Part shown: positions 21,830 to 31,538 of the stretch, piece after piece
How the letters are laid out: every line of letters begins with the position of its first letter
How positions within the stretch are numbered: the first letter of the stretch is position 1
Assembly (NCBI GenBank): GCA_023974075.1
Contig: JAMFTG010000179.1
Location: 180,410 to 244,409, forward strand
Length of the DNA stretch: 64,000 nt
Direction of reading: 5' to 3'
Source: Chaenocephalus aceratus
Lineage: Eukaryota > Chordata > Actinopteri > Perciformes > Channichthyidae
The notes under the pieces: generated by a model
Told to the model about the DNA's origin: nothing
Databases searched by the model: none
Seen by the model: the letters and a program-made list of their open reading frames with translations, nothing else
Translations under genes and position numbers: made by a program

Positions 21830-24200
21830 ATGTCGTGCTGTGCGCTTGAATGTACTAACAGAACTTCCAAGAAGTCTACTCTCAGCTTTTTTCGGTGAGT
21901 AAAATGATAATATTATACATGTTAACTCCGTTAGCAGGTGTTTGTGTGCTTGTTAGCTTAGCTTGTTATGTAGCTTATTAGCCAGCTAAGGACGTAACCC
22001 TTTATACATGTGTGTGTATATATATATATACAGTTTAGTTTATGATTCAGCCTTGGGTAAGACTTTTATAGTCTATGGCTTTGACGCCCATAATGCTAAA
22101 TGGGAGCAAATGTTAAAAGGGGACCCAATTATCCCAGTGGTGGCCGCCGGAGTCCGCCGCCGAAGCTAACCGGAGCCGTAGCTAACCGGAGCCGTAGCTA
22201 GCCCTTTGCGGCTCCGTTAGCTTCGGCCAGCGGCGGAGCCCGGCGTTATAACTGGAGATCAAGGAATGCAGCGAAACGCGGACTTGGTTCGCCTGCAGCC
22301 CGCTATAGTATTAGCTAAAGAAATGATGTTGAACAAGGCTTATTAAGCTAAACATCGCCACAATTGTTCTGCTATGTATCTGTACTTATTTTATTTTCTT
22401 AACGTGTGAATGACAAGCATTAAGAATAACAACAAATAGCTATTTATCTTGCATATTGTCTCGTTTGATTATGAATGTAACGTTTATATAGTGGAACTAC
22501 ACTGTTTTATCAAAACCAAAGTGCCACGCAGTAACTTGGTAGGCATGTATTTCAGCAGGAAATGTGCAACCTAGATTACATTTACCAACACAGACTATAT
22601 AGAAATATTTGTAAAAGTTGTTCATGCGTTATTAAGTGAATATGGCATTAACCCTCCTGTTGTCTTTGGGTCGGTTTTCATGTATTTTTGAATAAAGGTT
22701 TCCTTTAGGTGATCCAGACAGGCTGGACCAGTGGGTGCTGAACATCCGGAGGAATACATGGACCCCCAACGTTTCTTCTCGCCTGTGCACACTTTGAGAG
22801 TCATCCCTTCAGCACGGACTCATGGGTACAGATCCTTTTTAAAAATAATAATAACTTGGTTCCATTTGTGAGTGTAAATTGTTGTTACTAATTAAATACA
22901 TGTTATACATCATACAATGCTAAATAATTGTTATGGCACAGCTTGCACATCAGTGATGAGTAATGTTCTTTTTGATTAAAGGCCAAATTAAGATGTTGCC
23001 AGTTAAGTATAGAAACATAGAAATCGATTTTTTTTTTGCAAACCATCACATTTCTCTTCAATTTATGCAAAGACTCTTTATCATAGAGAATTGCCATTCC
23101 CCCCCACATACTCTATGTTAAAAACAGATGAATTATATTACCTTTTTTTACATTATTTTAATAGCAACATTCATTCATCTGTTGTCATCTTATAACTTAT
23201 TTATCTTAACAGCTATCACTGTAAACAAAAAAATGATTTAATTTGACTATACAATATTTATCTTTACATTCTGTTCTTGCATATGTCTTATTATATTTAC
23301 GTGTATATAGATTTCTGCCTGCACTAATTTATTATTCTTAATTTAATTTTGAATTTCTTTTATTGTTTTATGTCTTATATAACTATGTTGCATTGTTGGA
23401 GGTGCTCGGGACAGATGATTTGCATTGCCATTCCTACACTGTAGCCTATGTGCTATGACATACATCCTTTGAATCTGAATCTTGGAAACACGTAATTGTT
23501 GAATGGATTAACTGCATAGTTAACATGTTGGCCCTCTATTGTCTTTTATAATGCACTCTTACATTTAAAACATTATTCAAAAGAAAGTTGAATATCTACA
23601 GACCTCAAAAAGTTATTTTATGTGTTTTTGTTTATTATTTTTATTAGGGAAGGATATGCCTGAAAAACACTGCAGTGCACACCATTCTCTATTTCACCAA
23701 AGAAACAACAGCCTGGAAGGAAAAGCAGGGTGAGTAACAATGACGAGGTAAGTGACACTCCTAGTTCGACTGTTAACAGCAATGAGGAAGTTGCAGATGG
23801 AGACCATGGTAGTGGTGAAAACAGTCTTGCTGCTGATCAGAGCAATATCATTATGATACAAGGCACACCTGAAGAAGCCTTTGTTGTTCCACATGTGGAG
23901 CGTAATGACATTCCAACAGTCAATGCTTGTGAGGAGGATGTTGGTTTGGGACGCAGCAGCCAACACACAGACTCCGCCTCTGTTCACTCTCACACTTGGG
24001 CTTTAAACTAAGACGGGTCATACTGAATAGTTTGTGCACACATTTCTAACATGTGATCTTTCTTTCATGTAGGACGCTTGAGGGAAGTTGCAACGCCTCG
24101 GCCAATGGGATGTCTTCTCCACGTGAAAGACATTGAAGGCATCATTTATAACTTGAGACAATTTTCCAAAAGTGATGACTTGTATTGGCTTAGGCAGTAA
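21830..24200 (+). pseudogene. THAP-domain protein gene, frameshifted, copy 1
   Basis: Exon 1 (21830-21894) encodes MSCCALECTNRTSKKSTLSFF and ends at CG|GTGAGT. Exon 2 (22698-22825) joins in frame to give RFPLGDPDRLDQWVLNIRRN-TWTPNVSSRLC, the second half of a C2CH THAP domain. It loses frame between the last Cys and the expected His-Phe. Exon 3 (from 23648) restores LKNTAVHTIL, the AVPTI-like THAP terminator, followed by an acidic tail and HSHTWAL. An extra A near 23702 breaks exon 3 in this copy only. A possible last exon (24077-24200, after TTTCATGTAG) encodes VKDIEGIIYNLRQF. The original role would be zinc-dependent DNA binding. Confidence 0.72.
22149..22240. repeat. GC-rich foldback in THAP intron, copy 1
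   Basis: The arm at 22149-22178 (GTCCGCCGCCGAAGCTAAC, GGAGCCG) is complementary to 22209-22240 (CGGCTCCGTTAGCTTCGG, GCGGCGGAGCC) with a few bulges. Between them the segment GTAGCTAACCGGAGCC is tandemly repeated. It could form a long hairpin in DNA or RNA. Confidence 0.7.
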
Positions 24201-25175
24201 TGGATTACATCGAACACGAATCAAGATCGTATAGAGAAAAAGGAAAGTGTAATCCTTAGATACATAGGAAGAGATGTAATCGCATTAGTTTTACTTTTTC
24301 TAATAATAGGGAAACTCAGGATTACAATCTTATTCAAAACCTAAAAAGAGCATATAGTGCTTGTTGTAAAATGATCAAATGGTATCTCTTCTCTGGAAGC
24401 GGTACTGTTCTGTAGACTAATACTTTCATTGTGAATCTATACCTACTGCCTGAATCTGCTTTATGGTATTATATTATACATTTCAGTAAACACATCATAT
24501 TCATATTCCTTCTCTCCTGTGTTTATTTGCATTGCATTTGATATTGAGGTAATCCAAAACAAAAATAAAGTTATCACATTACATTACTTTTATATCTTGA
24601 TACTCACATGAAGTTACTGGTTGTGTTTTTGGCAAGTAGCCCTCCCAACCCTGTACATAAGTTATATCATTTGAATTACTGATACAGGTGTTGCACATCT
24701 TTAATTTATGTTCTAGTGTACTTAAGTTTACAACATGTGGGAACATTTATGGAGAAAAATGTTTCTATTGTAAAACAAATATTTATCTGCATACTGAACA
24801 ATTTAGAAACTCTCTAAAAGGTATTATCTTCTGTGACGTTACAACCCTGTAGGGATTGTGGGTATTGCACTTCATAATTACATTCTACGGTATGCTTATG
24901 ACGTTGATGCCAAAATACATGGGACTAGGGGAGACCTTCTTGTTGTTTGCATTGTCACTGATAAATGACAGCGTAGTATTCATTGTCAAGATTTTGTTTT
25001 GTTAAACTTGGACTCTTTTCAGACTGCTCCGGCTTGGGAAGAGATTTGAGCCTTAATGTGTAATGTTTTCTGTATTGTATGGTAAGCTTACCCTTTCATT
25101 TGATAGTCCCATTTGGATGTGATAGCTAACATTTTCAGTAAGCAGTAGACAAAAGAAGGGAAAATATGAATGTAA
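24201..25175. other. No gene seen between THAP and SGNH genes
   Basis: AT-rich spacer between the two convergent genes. A TTTATT at 25176-25181 provides an AATAAA polyadenylation signal for the minus-strand SGNH gene. Confidence 0.45.
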
Positions 25176-25488
25176 TTTATTTTCAATATTTACATAAATA
25201 CATAATTATTTTAACAAATAAAATAACAAAAAACATCATAACAAATACAAAATAAAAGGTTTGACAGACAGCCATGCCCAGCATGGGCCTGGAGAGCTGC
25301 AGAGTCCATTGGGGGAAGAGGGGGGGTGGGATGTGGGGAAGAGGAAGAGCAGCCATGTTAACAGTGTCATGGCTACAGATGTAATATCTAACTCAACATT
25401 AGCCATGACAGTCTGGGCTTAGCAAGGGCCTTAGAATACATACTCTAAAGGCCAAATCCAAAGACAGTGATACTGACATTTTAGCAGT

Positions 25489-26032
25489 TCACAGTCTTTG
25501 GAGGTGGTCTTTCAGGCAATTGGCTCGTGACTTTAAAAAAATATAATTTCCCCTAGGGGTGAAATGAACTCCATCTCGCAAAAACAGCCCAGGACTGTCA
25601 TGTCTAATGTTGGAGTGGTCAACAATGGCACCATTTAGGCTATGAACAAAAGTAGCCATAACACTGTTAACAAACTTCCGGGCCTTGTCAATTTTGACAG
25701 GATTTGCACCAGCCCTCCACCGGCGCCTCTGGGAGAGCATGATCTTCAAGCCAGGGTGCCGATGGTGAAGCTGGTGCAGGTCCTCCTTCATCTGGTTCAG
25801 CAACTGAACACTGGGCACATCCCCCAAGTCATTGCCGCCACAGTGGATGAGGAGGACATCCGGGACTGCTCTTCCTCGCAGGGAGTAAAAGAAAGGGAGG
25901 ACACCTCTCCAGCGCAGTCCACCCCAACCGAACCAGCACACCCTCAGGTCGAGGCCAAGGTTGCTGCTGATGGTCTCTGTAGCTCTCTGGGCTCCACGCC
26001 GGACATAGCTGGCTCCGATTATCCATACGTCA
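25489..26032 (-). CDS. SGNH-hydrolase-like protein, main exon, copy 1
   Basis: An SGNH/GDSL-type esterase fold. The exon starts after a pyrimidine-rich CCCATAG acceptor and reads VWIIGASYVRRG (block I serine), CWFGWGGLRW (Gly), VLLIHCGGNDLG (Asn) and LFLRDGVHFTPRG (Asp-x-x-His). All four block residues are present and no stop interrupts the 180-codon exon. Similar esterase domains occur in ORF1 of some CR1-type LINEs and in stand-alone fish genes. An upstream exon with a CTGAAG|GTAAGA donor lies near 26434, but its coding frames do not join this exon cleanly, so the start codon is undecided. Substrate unknown. Confidence 0.7.
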
Positions 26033-26433
26033 CTATGGGAGGAAAATAAATGAGAGTAACAAATGCTTCAGATAATGAGGAATATCAAATTAAGTATAAA
26101 GGGTTGCTCATTTTGTTCCTTTGACAATAACATACAAAATAACTATGACATCACACCTGTATGGTTAAAAGTAACAAGAGAGCTGAAATAAATAAAAATG
26201 TTTTAATCAATATAAAAGCACCTTTCTTTTTCTACAGTCATATTTCATTAATCACATTTAATTCACGCAACACTGGCCATATCTCTGCTAGTTTACAAAG
26301 TTTAGTTACAAATGACATTTATATTTGAAAAACGGTGAAGCACTTAAAAGACAATTGTATAGTGTAGGTTCAAGAACATTTAAATCAAAAGGACAAGTTT
26401 TGTAAAGTTACAGGGTATCTTACCTTCAGAATA

Positions 26434-26725
26434 TGCCGGGAACGAGGAGCATTGACCGCAAGCTGGGTTGTTAGCTGTGAGCATGTTAGCTTAGCTTCTT
26501 AGCCTGAGCTAGGTCTGGAACGTCACGCTCGGTGGCAGCAGGTCCCGCCTCAGCACCACCTCTTTGCCCTTATTTGGAGCAGGCGGGAGAAGGCGGGAGT
26601 TAGACTCTGACGTCACTGTCGAGCCGTTACTGGCCGACTCCGCCTACTAAGGGCTTCACGGCAACTCTGCAGAATCCTATGGGTGACGTCACGGACCCTA
26701 CGTCCATTTATATATACAGTCTATG
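26434..26725 (-). promoter_or_regulatory. CpG-rich first exon and promoter of SGNH gene, copy 1 (inferred)
   Basis: The segment is richer in CG dinucleotides than its surroundings and holds several TGACGTCA-like elements (CTGACGTCACTG, GTGACGTCACGG) and GGCGGGAGAAGGCGGGAG. It ends in TATATATACAGTCTATG at the element terminus. On the minus strand a transcript here would reach the CTGAAG|GTAAGA donor at the 26434 end. The third block carries an 18-bp tandem expansion (GTTGTTAGCATAG) in this segment. Confidence 0.45.
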
Positions 26726-28186
26726 GAATACACGCGAAACAGTAATTGTTGCCAAGCAACACACGTCTATATAATTTAACACTGGAACTCCTCCATTCAG
26801 AGCAAGCTAAGAATTGAATAACGAATATGGATAACAGAAAGAAGAGAAAATAATTTTACTGATAGAGATTAGAACATTAATTGAAATATATGTTGTACTT
26901 GTTTTTTATTTCAATTTCATGTTAATAGTTCTCCAAAATGTTGTTATTTAATGTTCTTGTGTTCTTTGAATAAAATAGGCCTAATGAAAATATGTGGTCA
27001 CAAAGGGAGCTTATTGAAATGCAATTGCAAAAAAACAGCGTTCATATTACAAATATATAGGTCTATAGGTTGTTTATTATATGATTGCGGGTAAGTCGTC
27101 CACCGATATCTTCACGGATGCCAGCAGGAGCCACAGGGTTCTCATCCGCCTCCAGTGCCAATTCTCCTTGAAGGGGGATTCTCTTTTCACCCAGATGTTG
27201 TGCAGCACCGCAGTGGCAGCAATGATCACGCAGACGCGCTCAGGGTGCATTCGCATTTCACTGTGGAGGCACTGAAACCTACAAAAAACAATTTAGCCTA
27301 TATCTACATTAAAAGGCTGGCCTTTTATATATTATAAAAATGACTTACTTACCTACGTTTGAGCACTCCAATGCAGCGCTCTACAATGTTCCTCCTTTGT
27401 GTATGCTTCTTGTTATAGCGGCGCTCTTGTGCAGTTCTCTCTGCGATGACAGGTTCACTCTCCCTGCCTCAAATTCCCATTGAAGGGCGCTCTCTCTCAG
27501 GATGCGAGCATCATGGGTCGACCCAGGCCATCTTGCAACCCTTTCTATTAACATACACATACTCATGTTCAGAGGGGGCCTGAATGCGAACATGAGTCCC
27601 GTCGATCATCATCAGCATCCGACAATACGATGACGGTGCTGGAGGGCCAATGAAACTTGTCTTATAGCCCGACATGCAGTTGTGCGATGAACATTAATCA
27701 TGTCTCCCACAGTATTTTGAAAGGCCTCGTTCGCGTAGAATCTGAGCGTAATCAGCACCTGCAAGGTTGGGGAGAGCGCAGCGTTTCGGTCTGATCCGTG
27801 CTGGAGTTGAGGGGAGATCTCCTCGATTGAATCAAAAAGGGCTTGTCTGCCGAAACGAAACCTCGATCAGTTCACTGAATAGATGTCCAGTGGGTTTGTT
27901 CGATCACGGACGACTCTTTCTCTTCTTAATGCCCTTGCATTGTTAAACTTGCCCTGCCATCGTTATTATCCTTCTTGCCTGTTTTACGTTACTATGGATA
28001 CTAGTCTGTCTTTCCGATTTACGCCTGCTCCATACCTGGCGTAAAAGTTACACCCGGGCGCAACGCATACAGGGCTTGAGTCTAAGTGGTGCACTAGTCA
28101 TAACTTTAGTTCGGTCTTAACCTTCGGTTCTACGACGGACGTAGAGTTACGCCCAGTTTACGCCCAGCTGGTGCTCTCCACTGTAG
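26726..28186 (-). mobile_element. Harbinger copy 2, right part
   Basis: Continues the element split by the 6.9-kb insertion and ends in the same right terminal repeat as copy 1. It lacks the 2.1-kb insertion found in copy 1. Confidence 0.82.
27063..27900 (-). pseudogene. HARBI1-like transposase, copy 2, multiply deleted
   Basis: It retains the upstream helical region (LRFYAN motif), which copy 1 lacks. It has lost the segment around the second catalytic Asp (near 27452) and the stretch around the GCIDGTH region (near 27540 and 27625). A one-base deletion in CTCTTTTCACC (near 27182) shifts the C-terminal exon. It is not functional. Confidence 0.8.
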
Positions 28187-29159
28187 TTAGTTAAATGTGA
28201 CATACATTGATACTTTAGTTTTAATGTGCTTCTTTATTCACCTTTTCTTTTTAAATGTGTAAAAGCAAATAAAAACAAATACTTTGGATTAATTCAAATT
28301 GTGGGAGAATAATTCATAAAGAAATGAATGAATAAATATTAGGGATGCTCCGATCGATCGGCCACCGATCGATATCGGCCGATACTCCCTCTCTACCGAT
28401 CGATCGGGCTCTCTAAAAATGCCGATCACATGACGTAAAATGATGACGTAAAAAACATGACACTTTTCGTTGTGTGCGAAATTGGATTACCTGTCTGTTG
28501 CAATTCATCTGTCCTCTGTAATGAAACACTCTTTAAGAGATCTTCTGAATGATCATTTCAGTAGTCATGTTATCTCTCAAGCAGCCGCCTGGTTTATCAG
28601 TTGGACCTTTTGCCTCTCGGTGCCATTTTACCCTGGCGCTAGTCGTAGATCACGAGGTGATGTGGCGGGCTGGGATTACCTCTGGTCAATATCTCCTGTC
28701 AGATCCACAGGCCGGTCTGTAGCCAAACCCCGATCCCTCTCTATATATATATATATAGATATATGCAAAACAAGCTTCAGTCTGGCAGCATTTTCGAATG
28801 CGCTAGAATTTGAAAATACACAACCGGAAAAAATCTGCCACTTCCTTACAGAGCTCCTCCTCCAACACACACGAATGCGCACGTGACCAATGAGGGCACA
28901 AGATAAGTTTGTGCACAGATGGAATGCTGACAGGCAGGTAGGCCATCCAGTTACTTTAGCCGGGCCGGCTCAGATGATTGGTCGTGCTTTTTACAGTACT
29001 TCGGCTTCCACAGATGAAATTTGTTTATGGTTTTTTTGTCAAAGCACTTAAGATATTCATTGCTATCGGGATGTTAAGAGCATTCCATGGAATATAACAA
29101 AAAGTATATCTCGAGCCGGTTTCTCAAACTTACCTACTCCACCTTTAACTGGAATGATC
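28187..29159. repeat. Gene-free repeat mosaic, copy 2
   Basis: Same order as 4199-4892: the GATCGATCGG hAT-like block (about 28340-28440), then an extra segment (28478-28765) ending in an (AT)n run and absent from copy 1, then the GGCTCAGATGATTGG repeat. No gene. Confidence 0.5.
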
Positions 29160-29788
29160 TAGTTAACAAAAAAGTGTTAACAAATCCAGAATATGATTTA
29201 TATTTAGCTGGCTACCGCAGAATGCTGTGGTAGCCATGCTGGTTAAGGGTGCCTTGAAATCACCAACAGTGACACCAGTAAAGCCCCCCCCCCCACCACC
29301 ATCTCACCCCCTCCTCCATGCTTCACGGTGGGAACCACTCATTCAGAAACCATCTGCTCACCTTCTCTGCGTCTCACAAAGACACAGAGGTTGGAACCAA
29401 ACATCTCTCATTTGGACCCATCAGACCAAAGTACAGATTTCCACTGTCTAATGTCCAATCCTTGTTTCTTGGCCCAAACAATTCTCTTCTTCTGAGGATG
29501 CTGAGGATGAACTGTTGTAGTAGTGGATCTTTGCAGCAATTGGACCTTGAAGGCCTGATTCACGCAGTCTCCTCTGAACAGTGGATGTTGAGATTGTCTG
29601 CTACTTGAGCTCTGTGATCATTTATGTGGGCTCTGATCTGAGGTGCTTTGATTTGCGGTTTCTGAGGCTGGTAACTCTGATGTGTTTATCCTCTGAGCAG
29701 AGGTAACTCTTGCTCTTCCTTTCCCGGGGGGTCCTCGTGAGAGCCAGTCTCATCATAGCGTTCCATGGTTTTTGCGACTGCACTTGAG
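29160..29788 (-). mobile_element. Tc1-like element copy 2, left half
   Basis: Matches 4893-5524 and stops at CACTTGAG, where the LINE begins. The other half resumes at 35095 with GATACATTC. Joined, the two reproduce the continuous sequence of copy 1 with no base gained or lost. Confidence 0.85.
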
Positions 29789-29847
29789 TATTCATTTAAT
29801 TTCATTTCAAACCTTTATTTAACCAGATTGGTCCCATTGAGATCATA

Positions 29848-31251
29848 AGCCGCGTTCACACCGCAGGACTTTCCCTGGTACTTTAGTTCTTTAGTTCCGT
29901 TAGTACCAATAATGTCGCGTTCACACCGCCGGGACTACTCAGTGCCGGGAACTCTTTTGGAACTCTTTTGGTACTTTTTAGTCCCTGCTAGAGAGGTGGT
30001 ACGAACCTGGTGACAAAAGAGTGCCAATTTCTATTCTGTTTCTATTGGCTGGGCGAATTGCAAACCACGCCCCGTTAGACTCTGAATTTGTTTTGTTAGG
30101 CAGCCATTTTTTTCCTCGCTACAAAACCACATCCACACCTGAGCGAGTAGTTTTTTTGTACTTTAAAGCAGTTATGACCACACGTACTACAACACCGGAG
30201 CGGTGGAATGATGAGGAAGTGTCGGCACTTCTGGCAATTTACTCCAAGGACGGGATGCAGCAGCTTCTACAGAAAGCAGTTCCCAACTCCAAATGTTTTG
30301 AGCGATGTTCGCTACTTGAGCTGGGAATCGTGCACAGTGCACACGGATGCCGGGTAAAAATAAAGAAACTAAGGCAGGACTATAAAAAAATTAAAGACCA
30401 CAATAATAAGAGTGGTAACGATTTTCTATTGTTATTATATATATATATATTGCCACTGTTTTTTAATACTGACACCTAACTTGCACTAAGGCGTGTCTGA
30501 TGCTATATATATTGCCACTGTTACATTGTTTTGAAACTACTTACACTTTATTTTACATGTCACACTGTTATTTAACTTCAATTTACATGCATACGACACA
30601 CCTGGAACAGCGTGATGCCGTTATTGTTATGTCTTGACTGTGCAATAAAACAAACAAACTGGCGAAGCTTTATTTATTGTGTCCCACCCCACATGTGCAG
30701 AATATAAGAATGTGAGAGCAGACAGGTGTCGGGGGTTGAATTTATCAGAAACACAAGTCTTACACACACAAACACAAGTAATTTATCATGTCATTTGTTT
30801 TAGATAAATAAGGGAAAAACACCAAACAAGGGTTGATGTCCTTTTCCAAAATCAGCCTGAGGGGGTAATATATAATAAATACATAAAGATAAAGTCCATT
30901 GTTATAATGGGGTATTTTATTTGTAAATTACCCTTATGAACTCCATCATGTCTGAGGTCGGAAAGTAAACAAACGCCTCATACAGCGGATGGGCTTTATA
31001 CCCCCTCCCCCCCCTGTGTAGTTCTTCTTCTCTCGTTTTTTGTTGTACTCGCTGTGAAGTGGTTTTGCGGCCTGCCAGTAAACCCAGAGAAGAAGAAGAC
31101 GAAGTGACGTCAGCGTAATCGTGCCTCAGGGAAAGTACTGCGGTGTGAATGCGATTGGCACTAGCCCCCTGGCGGATTTAGTGCCGTGGTACTTAGTGGT
31201 ACTTTAGTGCCGGCACTAAAGTATCGCAAGTCCTGCGGTGTGAAAGCGGCT
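29848..31251 (+). mobile_element. Harbinger-like element with Myb-type ORF, in LINE 3' UTR
   Basis: The inverted ends AGCCGCGTTCACACCGCAGG and AGCCGCTTTCACACCGCAGG differ at one position and extend to about 24 bp. GCGTTCACACCG recurs just inside the left end. Removing it restores CCCATTGAGATCA next to TTGATCTCTTTTTCAAGGG. One Myb/SANT-like ORF remains and no transposase is seen, so it is probably a non-autonomous PIF/Harbinger derivative. Confidence 0.7.
30174..30479 (+). pseudogene. Myb/SANT-like (trihelix) Harbinger accessory protein remnant
   Basis: MTTRTTTPERWNDEEVSALL ... LRQDYKKIKDHNNKSGND has the W-x(n)-E-x-x-ALL start and CRVKIKKLRQDYKKIKD helix of the Myb_DNA-bind_4-like proteins that accompany Harbinger transposases and help them reach DNA and the nucleus. 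The third conserved aromatic region is not clear. After SGND the frame runs into an (AT)n tract and stops, so it is probably C-terminally truncated. The third-block copy diverges at the same place. Confidence 0.65.
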
Positions 31252-31538
31252 ATTGATCTCTTTTTCAAGGGAGACCTGCAGCATATAGGTTCCACATGAA
31301 ACATAAAACAATAAAGGACATTATACATTATATTTACAGGATAAATAGTTATAGACATTTACAAGTGCCCATTGTATCAGCAAGCATTTCATTTAGCCTA
31401 GCTTTAAAAACATGCAGAGGAATGAGATTGCTCAGTTTCAATTCTTGCTGAAGATTGTTCCAAGCAAGTGGAGCTGCGCACATAAAAGCTGTCTTACCTA
31501 AGACAGTCCTTGCTCTTGGCACATCTAACAAGACTACA

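Larger units (their letters stand above)
19845..26725. mobile_element. 6.9-kb mobile element carrying THAP and SGNH genes, copy 1
   Basis: It is flanked by a perfect 8-bp duplication GAATACAC (19837-19844 and 26726-26733). The empty site is present in Harbinger copy 1, at 460-467. The element begins CAAGCGGCAAACTC and ends ACAGTCTATG, with at most CA..TG in common, so no long terminal inverted repeat is visible. Inside are a nested hAT, a THAP gene relic on the plus strand and a convergent SGNH-hydrolase gene on the minus strand. I find no transposase, so it is either mobilised in trans or not a classical transposon. Confidence 0.75.

Noticed and set aside
25642..26049. 135-codon frame opposite the SGNH exon
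   Set aside because: Antisense shadow; the minus strand has the SGNH motifs and splice acceptor.
29848..31251. Clean 3-bp TTA target duplication for the Myb-coding element
   Set aside because: The flanks read ATA and ATT around the ends; I could not show an exact duplication, so it is not claimed.
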